DNA of 64,000 nucleotides from Clavaria fumosa (GCA_951802425.1 OX637797.1:930001-994000); one strand, 5' to 3'; shown: positions 18,590-29,819, counted from the first letter of the stretch. Made by a program: numbers and translations. Notes: generated by a model not told the origin, from the letters alone.

Positions 18590-21500
18590 TCTCGACCTGC
18601 CAACTTCGCCTTGTCAGGGTATTGCTGGAAGAAGTCCCAGAGCAACAGTGCAACATTAGTGAGGTTGCAACGAGGTTCCCAGGTGTTCTCCTCTGCAGGG
18701 TATCCTAACCACTTCACCAAATACTTCACTCCCCATCCAACCTTCTTGACATCAAGAATTTCCTCCACCTCATACTCCAAGTGGTCGTTGTCAATTGTGG
18801 GGGGTGGGGGTGGAGGCAAGTTCTGGGAAGGGAAAGAGGGAGCAATATACGGGGTGAGTAGCAACTCATTGAAAACCCAGTGAATGCGCCATGCTCGGGG
18901 GAGCTTGAGTCGGTATGCTGCTGGTCCAACCTTCTCTTCGATAGTGAAGGGTCCAGCCCGCTTGTTGTCAAGCTTCTTGGATGGTCAATCCATTTTCAGG
19001 TTCTGGGTATCCAGCCAGACTAAGTCCCCCTTTGAGTATTCACGACTCGGGTGCTTTCCTTTATCATAGCTAGCCTTCATCGCATCTGCCACCTTCCCCA
19101 TTGCATCCCTGGCTGCTCTTCGGGATTCCGTGAGCTTGGCCATCCACTTGTCTGCTGCAGGGTTCACTTCAGAAGGTGGCCGGATACCACCATTCCAAGG
19201 GTGCCGGCCATACTCCAGATAGAAAGGTGTGAATCCAGTGGCTGAGTGCTCACAGTTATTGAGCACAAATTCAGCTGTGGATAGCCACTCTGCCCAATCA
19301 TCCTGCAGATGGTCAACATAGGCCCGGAGATACACTTCAACCTCCTGATTGACCTGCTCTGTCTGTCCATCTGTTTGTGGGTGGAAGGCAGTGCTCAGGT
19401 TCGCCTTAACTCCAATCATCCCATAGAACTCCCTCATAAATCTGGACACAAATTGGGTTCCCCGGTCACTCACAACTTTCTGCAGGACTCCATGGTCGCA
19501 GAAGACCCAGTCTCGAAGGATCCGAGCAGCACCAAGTCCCGTGAGGTCAAGGCCAATAGCTTCGATGAGAGTTCATTTTGTAAACTTGTCGACAATGACA
19601 AGGATCGCATTGTGACCACGTGAGAGGGGGAAAGGCCCAACAATGTCCCAAGAGATGACTGCCCAGGGGCTCTCAGGGACAGGGTGTGGATGGAGCAGAG
19701 CAGCGCACCTGGTACGATCAGGCTTGATTCGTTGGCATGTCTCGCATCCACCTGCGTACCGATTGGAATCCTTCACCATGCCCACCCACCAGTAGGACCT
19801 CAGCAGAGCCGCCCTCAGTTTCCGTGGACCAGGGTGCCCTGCGATGGGGAGGTCATGCTCAAAGGTGAGCACTGCCTCACGTGCTTCTGGGGGCACCCAA
19901 GTGATTCCTGCCTTCCGCCAGAGTCCCATCCGATCTCTCGTCCACTTATCATCAAGCTCCTCCAGCTTCTGCACATATACCATGCTGTTTTTCTGGAGTA
20001 GCGTCTCCATCTCCGATGTGAACAATGTGCGGGTCTCAGCCTCTGGGAAGACCTGTACTGGTGCATCCTCCTCCACCATCTCTCCATAATCTGGCCTCAA
20101 TGAGAGTGCATCAGCTTTCGTGTTTGACTTCCCAGTACGGTACTTGATCTCGAAGTCAAAGCACTGGAGCTCTCCAACCCAACGGACCTGCCTCGGTTTC
20201 AACTTCTGGGGCTTCCGGAAGTACTGGAGGTTAGCATGGTCTGTCCAGATTTCAATAGTCTCTTCCACCCCAATCAGGTAAGCCCGCCACTCGCATAGTG
20301 CCCGGATTACAGCCAGGAACTCCTTGTCGTACACATCGTAATTCTTCTCAGCTGCAGTGAGGGCTTTGGAGATGTAGTCTACAACTCTCCAAGTCCCATC
20401 CACCTGCTGCTGTGAGAGAACTCCTCCAGTTGCCAAGTTGCTCGCATCCGTTTCTACCTTCCATCTCCCTTTGTCTTGTGGTAGAGCCAAGACTGGGGCT
20501 GATACTAGTGCCAGGCGGAGATCTTGGAAGGCTGCTTCCTCCTCCTCCTCCCATCTCCATGGGACTTTCCCTGTCAGCCGGAAGAGTGGTTTTGCCCGGG
20601 CAGAGAGGTTCGGGATGTGCCGGCGGAGGTAGTTCAGCATCCTGTTGAATCTCTGTACCTCTTTCACATTTTTCGGTCTGGGCCAGTTACGGATCACCGC
20701 GCCTTTAGCTGGGTCATGCTCTAGACGGTTGTGGGAAATCTTCATCCCCAGGAAGAAAACCTCACTCTTCTCGAACTCGCACTTGCTGAGTCTGAGACAC
20801 AGGCCATTCTCCCCAAACTTCTTCATGACCCGATCCATCCAATACCGATGTGTAGCCAAATCCTCTGCAAACACTATAACATCATCGACATAGGCTCGGA
20901 CATGCCCCCCTGCAATCTCTTCTCTCAACACATGGTTCATGAAGTGCTGGAATGTTGCAGGCGCATTCTGCAGCCCAAACCACATAACTGCCGGTTCGAA
21001 GAGTCCACGAGGCATTAGGAAAGCACAGCAGTGCTGATGTTCTGGCCAGACTTGCATCGATGGGAAACCTCCTTTCGCATCAATCTTGGAATAGATGGTC
21101 GCCCCCTTTAACACATCCACAGTGTCTCATATGAGGGGGAGGGGGTACTTGTCTTTGATTAGATACAAGTTCAGCCTAGAGTAATCGATGATCGGCCGCA
21201 GCTTGTCCTTCTCACATTTGAAGAAGAAGGGGCTCGCGTACGGGGACTTCGAAGGTCGGATTCATCCAGAAGCTAGCTGCTCATCCACCCAGCGATTCAT
21301 TTCCACCATCTCTTCTCACGTCAGAGAGTATAGCTTAGAGGAGAGGTGTCCAGGGTCTGTTTTAAACTCGATTTTGATATCAAAGTCAGGGTGGGAGTGG
21401 GGGAGCTCATCCCACTTTGCTTCACTAAAAACCAAAGGGTAGCGGCTGGGCCAATCAGGGGTAGGGCCAGTGTTGGGAAAACGGGTGTCCGGGATACTGG

Positions 21501-21933
21501 CCGAGGCCAGGGTACTCGCTTTTGGTGGAACTGAGGGTTGAACAGGAGACCGGTGGCTGTGTGGGGAGGAGGCACAGGTGTTGGGGCAGTGGGTGAGCCT
21601 TACTTCAGCTTTCACCCAGTCAATCTCTGGATTATGACGCTTTAGCCAATCATGCCCAAGGATCGCCGTGTGGGACTGGGTCTTCCCTAGCAGGAAGTGG
21701 ATCCGCTCCTGGTGGTCACCAACTGTCACAAGCAGCTCCATCCCATACCGGATCTTACCATCTCTGTTCTGTGTTCCATCCACATTATACATGGTGATTG
21801 GATTCAGCAAGGGAGATGGTTCCAATCCCACTTTTTTCGCCCACTCCAAGTCCATAAAGCAGTTGGTGCAGCCTGAGTCGACAAGGGCTTTCGTAGTTGT
21901 CCCTTTGCCAGTGCTGAGAGCCTCCAGGTGCAC
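18590..21933 (-). pseudogene. E3 pol, stop-damaged
   Basis: The pol frame carries the same domains as E1: protease DSG, YVDD, ETDAS, integrase WDIVGP and SDRGTQF, and a chromodomain. It is interrupted by TGA codons. Several are private to E3 (in place of CGA in LIRDTV, SGRIRPS and LTREEM) and others are shared with E1 (FTK-stop before TLIE, and MD-stop). It cannot encode a functional polyprotein. Confidence 0.9.
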
Positions 21934-21948
21934 CTGGATGGAGAGCTC

Positions 21949-23195
21949 TCAGGGCATATGCAATAGGGTGTCCTTCAGCACCTCTGCAAGGTGCTTTGTT
22001 GGCTCCACTTGGCTGCTAGTCCCCTTTTCTCTTTTCGGTATTTCACTTTTAGCGGTTTCCATTTCTGCTTTGTCCTTCACCTCAGCCCCAATCCGGGTGT
22101 GTCTCTGCTGCAAGATAGTGTATTTTGGGATACTAGCTGCGGGTACAGGGATGGGAGGGGGGCTGGGATATCTACTCCTGAGACTCCAGTTTGGACTCAC
22201 TGGGCCTTGTCTCCAAAATCCAGCTCCTCAACAGGAGCCCTCTTCTCTCTCTCGAGCAAATCCAGGCGGTCTCGGAGCAGTGCGATCTTGTTCTCATAGT
22301 CCTCTGCACTACGTGCCTGGCTTTCCACGGCGCAGACCTGCGGCCTCGGGATCTGCGGATGTGTGTCCTGGAGCTGGCAATCTCTCACCATGTGACCAGC
22401 TTGGCCACATCAGAAGCAGGTGCGCAACACTCCAGGGGCACAGGCACGATCCACCACCATGGCATCACCGGCATTGGTGGGATGCGGCATGGTGGGAGGG
22501 GCAGGGGTGCGGGCCAGAGGCTGGGCCAGGAAGGGACAGGGGGCTGGGGCGAAGTGGGTTTGTTGAGGGAGGGGGCGGCTGGTTGCAGGCAGAGCAGGAC
22601 ACATGGAGTTCTGTTGTGCGATGACTCCATTGAGGCGACGCTGCTGAGCATCTAGCTTTTCAGCAAGTGCCTTCCACTGCACGTAGGTCTCTGGCATTGG
22701 CAAAACACCATAGACCTTTCCCACTAGCCTCCTGCTCAGATTCGACTCCAGCCAATGGACCAGGATGTCCAAATCGGCCACTTCTGTCATCCCTGCTCTT
22801 CGGAACATTGTTTCGAACTTTGCGAAGAACTCAGGTGCCGTCATGACACCCTGTTTCAACCTCGCAATGTCTGCGAGGGCAGTCGCACGGTTGTTCAGGT
22901 CATCGAATGCTCACTTCATCTCTTCCACAAATTCTGCCCAGGTTCCAACCTCGTTGTTACCCAGGATTTCCTCTCCCTTCACATTTGCCCATTCTGCGGC
23001 AAACCCCTTGCGAGTAATTTTGCTGAGGGTGTAGAGGACCTTTGCCAGGTCCGTGGCATAGATTATCGGATTCGCCATAAACAGGAGGTGGAGCGACTGG
23101 AGGAATGTACAGAAATTTCTTTTTTGCCCATCGAATGGGGCGACGACTAAATCCAGCCTCGTGGCATGGACTTCAGGCGGGGTGACATGGTCAGC
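21949..23195 (-). pseudogene. E3 gag and gag-pol junction, stop-damaged
   Basis: Gag starts MADHVTPPEVHATRLDL (about 23198) and includes the zinc-knuckle region, where CFRCGQ has become CF-stop-CGQ by a CGA-to-TGA change. A second TGA replaces the Arg codon after EEMK. The Gag stop overlaps the pol frame exactly as in E1. Confidence 0.8.
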
Positions 23196-23700
23196 CATCA
23201 CAGACCCCGGTGGTGGTGATGGGGTTTCGGGGACGTTGGTAACGGGGGAATTGGGGGGGAGCTGGGCTCAACCCGGTCTCGGACGCAGACGCTGTAAATA
23301 GAATTCCGGGCCTCGGGCACTCAGGATTTCTTCGATCTCTTAGCAGTCCTGTCCTCTCAGGCTGCTCTCTATGTATCTAGGTACTTATAGAACTCTTATT
23401 CTATAAAACTTGTTGCTAGTGTGGGGCCCGAATGGTGTCCCAGGTGGTCACTCCACAACTCCTAGTGAGTTGCCCGTGTGCCCTTCTGACAATGGTCACA
23501 GAGCAAGGGCCCTGTCCACTGGACCAGGAAACTACAGAAAAACTATGTATAGGGCCTTTCTGTGCCCTGTACACTACACGATTCACTGGTACATAAAGAG
23601 AAAGAGGATGAGGGGGATAAGCTGTCACAGAGTGTGACAGTTTGAGATAGGGGTCCAGGCTAGCCGGGTTAGGACACGGGGCTAGGGCGGACAGGGGTTG

Positions 23701-23711
23701 ATGTTAGTATT
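23701..23711 (-). promoter_or_regulatory. Predicted self-priming primer-binding site of E3
   Basis: Same 11-base segment as in E1, complementary at ten of eleven bases to 23765-23775 in the 5' LTR. Confidence 0.6.
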
Positions 23712-23712
23712 G

Positions 23713-24017
23713 TGTCAGACTTAGTCTCACGGTTCACACAACTTAATGTAAGGTCGATGATGACGATACTAACATAAGGGGAAAAGGGTACAAGTAAGAA
23801 AACGACGTGGTATATATAGCGAACGGTTCGGGAGTTGCCAGCGTTCCCACGCTCGGACCCTGTGCGTCACGTGATGCGTCCAGGCCCGGGTCACGTGTTT
23901 TTCCCATTATGTAATCCACCACCCATTCGGGTCACGTGACTCGTCCACAAACTTCCCGCAACTCTTTTGCGATCCTTTCTTGGCCTTTCCAACCTGCTTA
24001 TGTAAGCAATCCTGACA
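23713..24017 (-). repeat. 5' LTR of E3
   Basis: 305 bp; TATA-like TATATATA is present at about 23811-23818. Flanked on the outside by GGTAG. Confidence 0.9.
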
Positions 24018-24642
24018 GGTAGGAGGTGGGTACATCAGCTACGACGCAGAATACACCGCGTTCTGCAAGGGGGTACCAAGTGCATCAACTGGGTGTCGCA
24101 GTGTCACACAAGGGTTAACACATACTGAGATCAAGGTGTGTGGAGGTCCTCACCCTTTGCCTGAGGCCCCGAGACGACACAACAACAACGTTGATCTGTA
24201 ACACAATGCAAGTTCTTGATAAGCATGGGAAGGGGGTATGAGGCTGACTCACCTTCTTATAACACTTGAACAATGTCAAGGTGTCTCAGCAATGCAGAGG
24301 CTATGAGGGAGACAGCGAGCAACACAGATGGGCAGGAGCACAATCACAATGCACGACGGATTGCCACTGCAGAACAGTCACAAGTGTGACATTTGTGACG
24401 GGACAGACGATTATACGGGAGGGTTCGGTCACATGAGTGTGACAAGAAGACAATGTCTTGGCCAACGAAAGGCCTCATCAATCACGTGCAACCATGTTCA
24501 CTGCCCGCGATCCTTCACATCTCGATGCTCTCAGCACACCCGATGACATCACCCCCTCTGCACATACTTAAACTCCCCCTCTCCTTCCCCAGTCTCATCA
24601 CTCACCCCATCCCCCACACTTGCTCCCGCTTCGTTTCGCGCT
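24018..24642. other. Spacer, inferred former upstream region of the split gene
   Basis: No gene is visible. The reverse complement of this stretch would have led into 10891 before the inversion. It carries the right copy of the 38-bp inverted repeat at 24320-24357 and a cluster of GTGACA/TGTGAC motifs at about 24370-24440. Confidence 0.5.
24320..24357 (-). repeat. Right member of the 38-bp inverted repeat pair
   Basis: Exact reverse complement of 4358-4395. Confidence 0.7.
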
Positions 24643-25443
24643 ATGGCTTTCACCACTCGCAGCTCCGCAGCTCCGGTGACTCCGTCCTTCAGGACCATTC
24701 CCCTCAGGACTCCGATCCATCTCTCCAGCCTCCCAGAGACAGTCCTCTGGGTCACTAGTACTTCCAATCCGGACTCACATCCGGCACCTGCTGGGGCCTG
24801 CTGCGGCGCCGCTCCCTGGTCCGAGCGGGACGCTGGGTTGGCCCACGGTGGCCTCGGGCTCTCCCCACCCCGGCGGGTAGAGACCCTGGGAGGAAGAGGG
24901 TTTGCCTTGACCCGCTGGCCGTCGAATCTCCTTCAGTTTCAAGGGGGCACCTCCCAGCGTGGATCGTGGGCCCCCTGCGGCCTCTGCCATTCCTCCTTCT
25001 ACAACCGCTCCCTCCTCTCGGGATCCCAGGGCTCACGTCCCCACATCTGCCCTTCCTTCATCTCCGCCCCGCCGGGCCCCGTCAAGCCCGGTCGTTCCAG
25101 GACCTGGCCGTCCTCCGTCCTGCCTGCACGTCCGGATCCCTCTCTGGGAGCTTCAGCGGCTCCGTTGGTCGGCACTGGCACCGCTGCGCCTCAGGCATCC
25201 GAGGCACCGGGGATGCTGCATGCTCTCCCTGCGAGTTGTGCTCCCGGGTCGGGAGGGTCTGGCATGCTGGTAGATCTGGATCTCACACTCGGCCAGGTTC
25301 TCGGGCATCCAGTCTTCGCTGAAGCGTTGAGACTAACGATCCAACACCTCGGACAAGCTCATCTGCACCCAGGTCTGTTGCACCCCTTGGCTGCGCCAGA
25401 ATCTGCAGCGCCGCCCGCGTTAGCCTCTGCTGCCCACCAGTAA
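24643..25443 (+). CDS. Putative ORF1 (Gag-like) of a decayed tyrosine-recombinase retroelement
   Basis: An open frame of 266 residues starts MAFTTRSSAAPVTPSF. It is rich in Pro, Ser, Ala and Gly, without a recognisable domain. It lies upstream, on the same strand, of RNase H and tyrosine-recombinase remnants, which is where a Gag-like ORF would sit in a DIRS-type element. The composition is simply GC-rich, so chance openness is a serious alternative. No function is claimed. Confidence 0.35.
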   Translation: MAFTTRSSAAPVTPSFRTIPLRTPIHLSSLPETVLWVTSTSNPDSHPAPAGACCGAAPWSERDAGLAHGGLGLSPPRRVETLGGRGFALTRWPSNLLQFQGGTSQRGSWAPCGLCHSSFYNRSLLSGSQGSRPHICPSFISAPPGPVKPGRSRTWPSSVLPARPDPSLGASAAPLVGTGTAAPQASEAPGMLHALPASCAPGSGGSGMLVDLDLTLGQVLGHPVFAEALRLTIQHLGQAHLHPGLLHPLAAPESAAPPALASAAHQ

Positions 25444-25504
25444 CCTAGGAAGGTGCCAGATTCCCAGCGTCCGAGGGTGTTCGATGTCCGGCGGATATCC
25501 TCTG

Positions 25505-25925
25505 TCGCATCACATGCATCTCGGACAGTCCTCTTGGCCAGCAGGCACTGCTTGTGACTGCTGTCGTTCCTCTTTCGCATCGCATTTGTCTCCGGCCAGT
25601 CCTCTTGGCCAGCAGGTGCCGCTTGTGCCTGCCGTCATCCTCTGTTGCATCGCACGCATCTCCGGCCAGTCCTCTTGGCCAGCAGGCACCACTTGTGCCT
25701 GCCGTCGTTCCTCTTTCGTATCGCATGTGTCTCCGGCCATTTCTCTTGGCCAGCAGGCACTGCTTGTGCCTGCTATCGTCTCTGGCCAGCCCTCTTGGCC
25801 ATTGTTCCTCTGTCGCATCGCATGCGTCTCTGGCTAGTCCTCTTGGCCAGCAGGCACTGCTTGTGCCTGCCATCGTTCCTCTGCTGCATCGCATGTGTCT
25901 CCGCTCAGTCCTCTTGGCCAACCGC
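25505..25925. repeat. Minisatellite with about 70-bp unit
   Basis: The phrase CCTCTTGGCCAGCAGG recurs at about 25528, 25599, 25669, 25739 and 25837, with partial copies near 25790 and 25908. Spacing is 70-71 bp. Each unit also contains CTTGTGCCTGC and CGCATCGCATG. Confidence 0.85.
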
Positions 25926-25956
25926 TGGTGCCTTCTGTTGTTGGTCACCGTTGTCA

Positions 25957-26210
25957 TCCTTGCCGCTGCTTGCTGGTGCCTGTACTGTTGTCCCTTGCCG
26001 CTGCTTGCCTGTAACGTTGTTGTCCTTGCCGCTGGTTGCCCGTGCCATTGTTGTCCACACCGCCGCTTGCTGGTGCCTGCACTGTCGTTGTCCTTGCCAC
26101 CGCTTGTACTGTTGTCCCTTGCCGCTGCTTGCCTGTGACGTTGTTGTCCTTGCCACCAGTTGCCCGTGCCGTTGTTGTCCACGCCACCGCTTGCTGGTGC
26201 CTGCACTGTT
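25957..26210. repeat. Second minisatellite, about 124-bp unit
   Basis: TGTACTGTTGTCCCTTGCCG occurs at 25981 and 26105. Most of the intervening sequence is repeated with substitutions, and the unit is itself made of TTGTCCTTGCC-like subrepeats. Confidence 0.7.
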
Positions 26211-27123
26211 GTTGTCCTCGCCATGCTTGCCTGTGCCATTGACGCCCTTGCTGCCGCTCGCTGGTGCCTGCGCCGTTGTCATCCGAGAGGCGCACCCTCG
26301 CGTAGCACGCATTGCAAGAGGATCGACTTGTTTTTCATGCAGAATCTCTCTGTATTCGCTGTCGTGAGAGCGCTCTCTCAGTGCCACCCTCTATTATTAT
26401 ATCATTATTGTTTAGGCCCTGCTCCCGTGTGTGGACGCCGCTCCCCTCTCTGGGGGCTTGTGCCCGGCCGCAGCTGCGGTCCCTAAGTGCGCATGACGCC
26501 GTTCTGGAGCGAGCTTTGAGCTTGCTGCTGCCACGCTCTGCACTTCGCCTCGTGGAGCCCGCCCTCACGTAGCACGCGTCGCAGGGGGATGTTGGGCTAG
26601 GAGCGCTGTGTCGTCCCCTTGCGGCGGCCTGCCGGGCAAGGTCAAGCTCCTCCGTCTCTTGGCTGTGGTCATGGGCCTGGGTGGGCCTGCCTGAGCCATC
26701 TCAGTTGTAGTGGCCACGAGAAGCACCACTGCCACCTCTTGCCTCGTCTCGCCGTTGCCATCGGGGGCTGGAGCGGCAGCAGCTCATCGCTGTCCCCGTG
26801 CCATGGGGCCTGCCCTGCTAAGCACTCGGTCGTCTTCGGCCGCAGCTGCGGGGAGATTAGTGCTTCTGGCCCCCGCCTCCCCTCGGAAAATCCCCGCCTG
26901 TCTACGGCCATTCATAGGGTGAGCTGTCCTGCAGTAACTACAGTATTGTCTACGCAGTATTGACACAGTCAGCGGGCCGCATTGAGAGTCCGTCCTGCCG
27001 TCTGCCCGCCTTTCATGTCGCCACGCGCCAGCTTGTCCTGCCCAGGCTGTGTGAGGTCAGTGCGCCTGCGGGCGGGGTCCGCTTCACGCCCACTGCCGGT
27101 CTCGCGTCCGCCCGCATGGACCA
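26211..27123. other. GC-rich remnant sequence without a supportable gene
   Basis: Short open frames overlap on both strands but none shows a domain. The segment CCCCGCCTGTCTACGGCC at about 26893 has a near copy at about 27988, which suggests shared transposon debris. If the neighbouring remnants are one element, its reverse transcriptase should have been here, but I cannot recognise it. Confidence 0.4.
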
Positions 27124-28013
27124 TTGCTGCTGTTTCGGCTGTGCGATCTCCAGTGGAATTTTCGGCCGCTGTGCAGATGCAGCGAAAGAGATTTTCCTCC
27201 TCCCCGTCCGGGCCATGGTCCTACCTGTATGACGAGTCAGTCATCTGGGTCATGGCATCTGAGCTTGGTTGGCCTTGGTCCGATCCCAGACTCCGAGAGG
27301 GCGAAATTCCTGGAGAAGCTGTCGGCATGGAGGCCTGGCTGTTCGATTGACCACCGGACATGCTTGTCCGCCATAGACTCGCTAAACCACTGCTCAGTGG
27401 TGATCCCGTCGAGCCGCGCTCACCTGCCCTCCCTATATGCCTTCGCAGCCCGCTTCATGCGCTTGAAGTCGGAATTCGTGCGCCTCTTCCCGACGCGTGA
27501 TGTCCTAGCGGACGGGGTGGATGGATCGCTCTCAGTGTCTGGCTGCGGAATCCAGATCAAGGCACATGGCCCCAAGCACGGCTGCCCCTTCGTGGTCGAT
27601 GCCTCCACAACCTGGGGGATAGGGCTGGTCTATAGCAGGAGGTGGCTCGCTTGGCCCCTCCAGGATGGCTGGCTGTCGGATGGGCATGACATAGGCCGGG
27701 CGGAGATGGTGGCGCTCGAGATGGCGGTACTGGTCGCGATCCAGATGGGCCTGAGCAGGGCCACCCTCGTGGTGCATTCAAACGACCAAGGGATCATCCT
27801 GGCCTTTGCGGCAGGTCACTCCAGTGAGACCCATCAGAATACTGTCCTGCGCCACATCCTGCTGCTTCTGTAAGAGCACGAACTCTGGCTCCGTGTGCTG
27901 TGGATTCCGTCTGCACAGAACCCAGCGGACGGCCCCTTGCGCGGCCTGCATCCTCCTGGACCCCACCCCCCCCTTCCCTGCGAGGTTCCCCGCCTGTCTC
28001 CGCCCGTTCATTG
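27124..28013 (+). pseudogene. RNase H domain remnant of a DIRS/tyrosine-recombinase type retroelement
   Basis: One frame encodes SRAHLPSLYAFAARF followed by a ribonuclease-H-like fold. Candidate acidic residues are seen in VVDASTTWGIGLV (Asp), AEMVALEM (Glu) and HSNDQG (Asp). After a TAA at 27871-27873 the frame continues with WIPSAQNPADGPLRG, which resembles the closing NPAD motif of such RNase H domains. RNase H of this kind degrades the RNA strand during reverse transcription. Family assignment rests on motif pattern and on the tyrosine-recombinase remnant downstream. Confidence 0.6.
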
Positions 28014-28616
28014 ATCATGCTGCCGAAATCTAGCTCACCGCTTGTGCTTCATCGCCTGAGGCGCTGTGTCTCATCGCCCGGTCCGCCGAGCCCGTTGTCA
28101 GTCAGTGCCACCGCATCCTTCATCAGTCAGTCCCACCACGTCCTGCTGCCCCTTGTCCAATCCAGGCGCCTGGTCGGTCGGTCCCCCGTCCTGTCCCATC
28201 TATCTCGCGCCTGCGCGCCCCCGCCCCGCTTCCCTGGCCTTTTACCCTTGTCTCGTGGTCTGGTCTAGCCTCCCACCGACTACAATAATCTTGGTGGCCT
28301 CTGGCCCTCCCCCCCCCCCCCTTTTTAATGTCGCATGCCCTCCACTGCATGTCGTCGGTTTTGATAAAGCTTTGGTATTGCTGAATTGATAGGACTACCT
28401 GGTATTGCTGAATTGATAGGACCACCTGGTATTGCTGAATTGATAGGACTACCATTGGCCCCTCTTATGGTTCATGGTATTTTCCTGTTGCATTCTGATA
28501 CTATGGTATTTCTACCATTTGCGGCCTCGTGAGGTCTTGCCAGCCGCACCTCCATCGGCGGCATATAAGGGCGAGCGCAGGTCCTGGCCCCCCTCTCTCT
28601 CACCGCTCCGCTAGCA
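28014..28616. other. Spacer with poly-C tract and 27-bp triplet repeat
   Basis: No gene seen. There is a run of C at about 28306-28320, and three 27-bp tandem units occupy 28373-28453. Confidence 0.5.
28373..28453. repeat. Three tandem 27-bp units
   Basis: Units at 28373-28399, 28400-28426 and 28427-28453 each read TGGTATTGCTGAATTGATAG plus seven bases. The middle copy differs by one T-to-C change. Confidence 0.9.
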
Positions 28617-29480
28617 ATGCCCTTGTCACCCTCCAAGTCTATCGTTGAGCTTATGGCACACCAGTCGTCGACGCTGTGCCATCCGGGACGCAAAGCCTGC
28701 TTCTGCGACCATCACAAGTTCCGGTATCTAAGGCCCTGGTAGCTTCATGGGCAGAAAACGTGTCGCAACTACATCCGCAGCATCGCGTTGAATCTTAAGT
28801 GGTGCTTCGCTAGAGGAATCCCTGCGCAGGGTCAACAGCCTGCATTGGAGTGGGTCGCTACTCGGGCTCCACTGCTCGCAACGCCCTGGCCGGTGTATGG
28901 GCACTGGGCCCGCGTCTGCAGCAGGCCCTGCGGGTCGTGGTGAACCTGCGCCCTTCCAGCTCGTGACTCCTGCACGGCACCCAATAACCATCGCCCGCCT
29001 CCTTGCACTGTGCGCAACATGCGACAGGGGGGAACCGCTCGATGCCGCCTGCCTGGCAGCAGCCACGACAGCCTTTTGTTCACCTCTCGCTCAGACTTGG
29101 GCGCTGTAACGACGCGGAGAGGCTCGCGCTCGCTGCGCCTACCCTGGACTAAGACCGCCGGTTCGCAGGGAGCCTCAATTTTGATTGTTTCGAGTCCGGT
29201 CCCAGCGACCCGATCTCGGCAATGAGCAACCATCTGTCGGTCAATGATGGCCCTGCCGACCTGCCCCTGTTCGGATACCGCATGGGCGAGGGGTGGTGAT
29301 TTCTAAGCAAGACGAAGCTCCTGGACTGGTGCATCGCTGTCTGGGCCACGAGAGGGGAATCGTACGTTTACCCGGGCCATAGCTTCCGCATCAGAGGAAC
29401 AACGGACTTGCTTCTGCGTCGCTTGGTCAGTGACTCGCTGGCCCAGATCCACGTTGGAGTCTGGCCGGCTTCTCTCCTCG
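28617..29480 (+). pseudogene. Degenerate tyrosine recombinase
   Basis: Coding traces in shifting frames include ALCATCDRGEPLDAACLAA (about 29007-29070) and LPWTKTAGSQGA (about 29139). A long frame from 29228 (NHLSVNDGPADLPLFGY) runs through one TGA to GHSFRIRGTTDLLLRRL. HSFR at 29378-29389 fits the conserved HxxR box of tyrosine recombinases. The segment after ATTAF, where an Arg-containing RLGE-like box would be expected, is corrupted. Such enzymes integrate DIRS/PAT elements and Cryptons. Frameshifts and stops show the gene is dead. Confidence 0.6.
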
Positions 29481-29819
29481 CCGTCTGGCGCCCTCCCGGG
29501 CTAGGGGGTGCCGTCTCCGCTCCCGCACGTCATCGCCCGTCGGCTCGTAGTTGGGCGGTCCTGTCGCTCCCCCCGGCACACCCAGCTTGGGCCCAGACAA
29601 GCTTATCGTTTTGTCCGGTCCCGGCTCACCCATAGCCAGCCTCTAGTTTACCATTGCACTGCTTATATCCTATTACCTAAGCCCCTTCCCACCATTGGCC
29701 TGAGTACAGAGCCAAGACAGGTAACTGCGGCAAAACTTAACAGGTAAGTTCACATGACATGTGGCTGACTGATTCTACAGCTATTTGTGCGCCGTGACAT
29801 GACTGCCAAGACTCGCTCC
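29481..29819. other. Spacer at the 3' side of the histone deacetylase gene
   Basis: No gene recognised; likely holds the end of the decayed retroelement and the 3' region of the minus-strand deacetylase gene. Confidence 0.4.

Larger units (their letters stand above)
18261..24017 (-). mobile_element. E3: degenerate copy related to E1
   Basis: A 5757-bp element with 305-bp LTRs (18261-18565 and 23713-24017). It is flanked by GGATC on the left and GGTAG on the right, so its two ends do not share a target-site duplication. Each end instead matches an end of E1. It has the same internal order as E1, with many TGA stops at CGA codons and a deletion in the 5' leader of about 140 bp relative to E1. 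Confidence 0.95.

Noticed and set aside
18475..18708. Open frame MGHVTRPQTSRNSFAILSW
   Set aside because: Lies in the LTR and on the antisense strand of E3 pol; the same translation recurs in the other LTRs.
4995..24017. Assigning original LTR pairs of E1 and E3 by sequence similarity
   Set aside because: The four LTRs differ by similar small numbers of mostly C/T changes, so by eye they do not reveal the crossover point.
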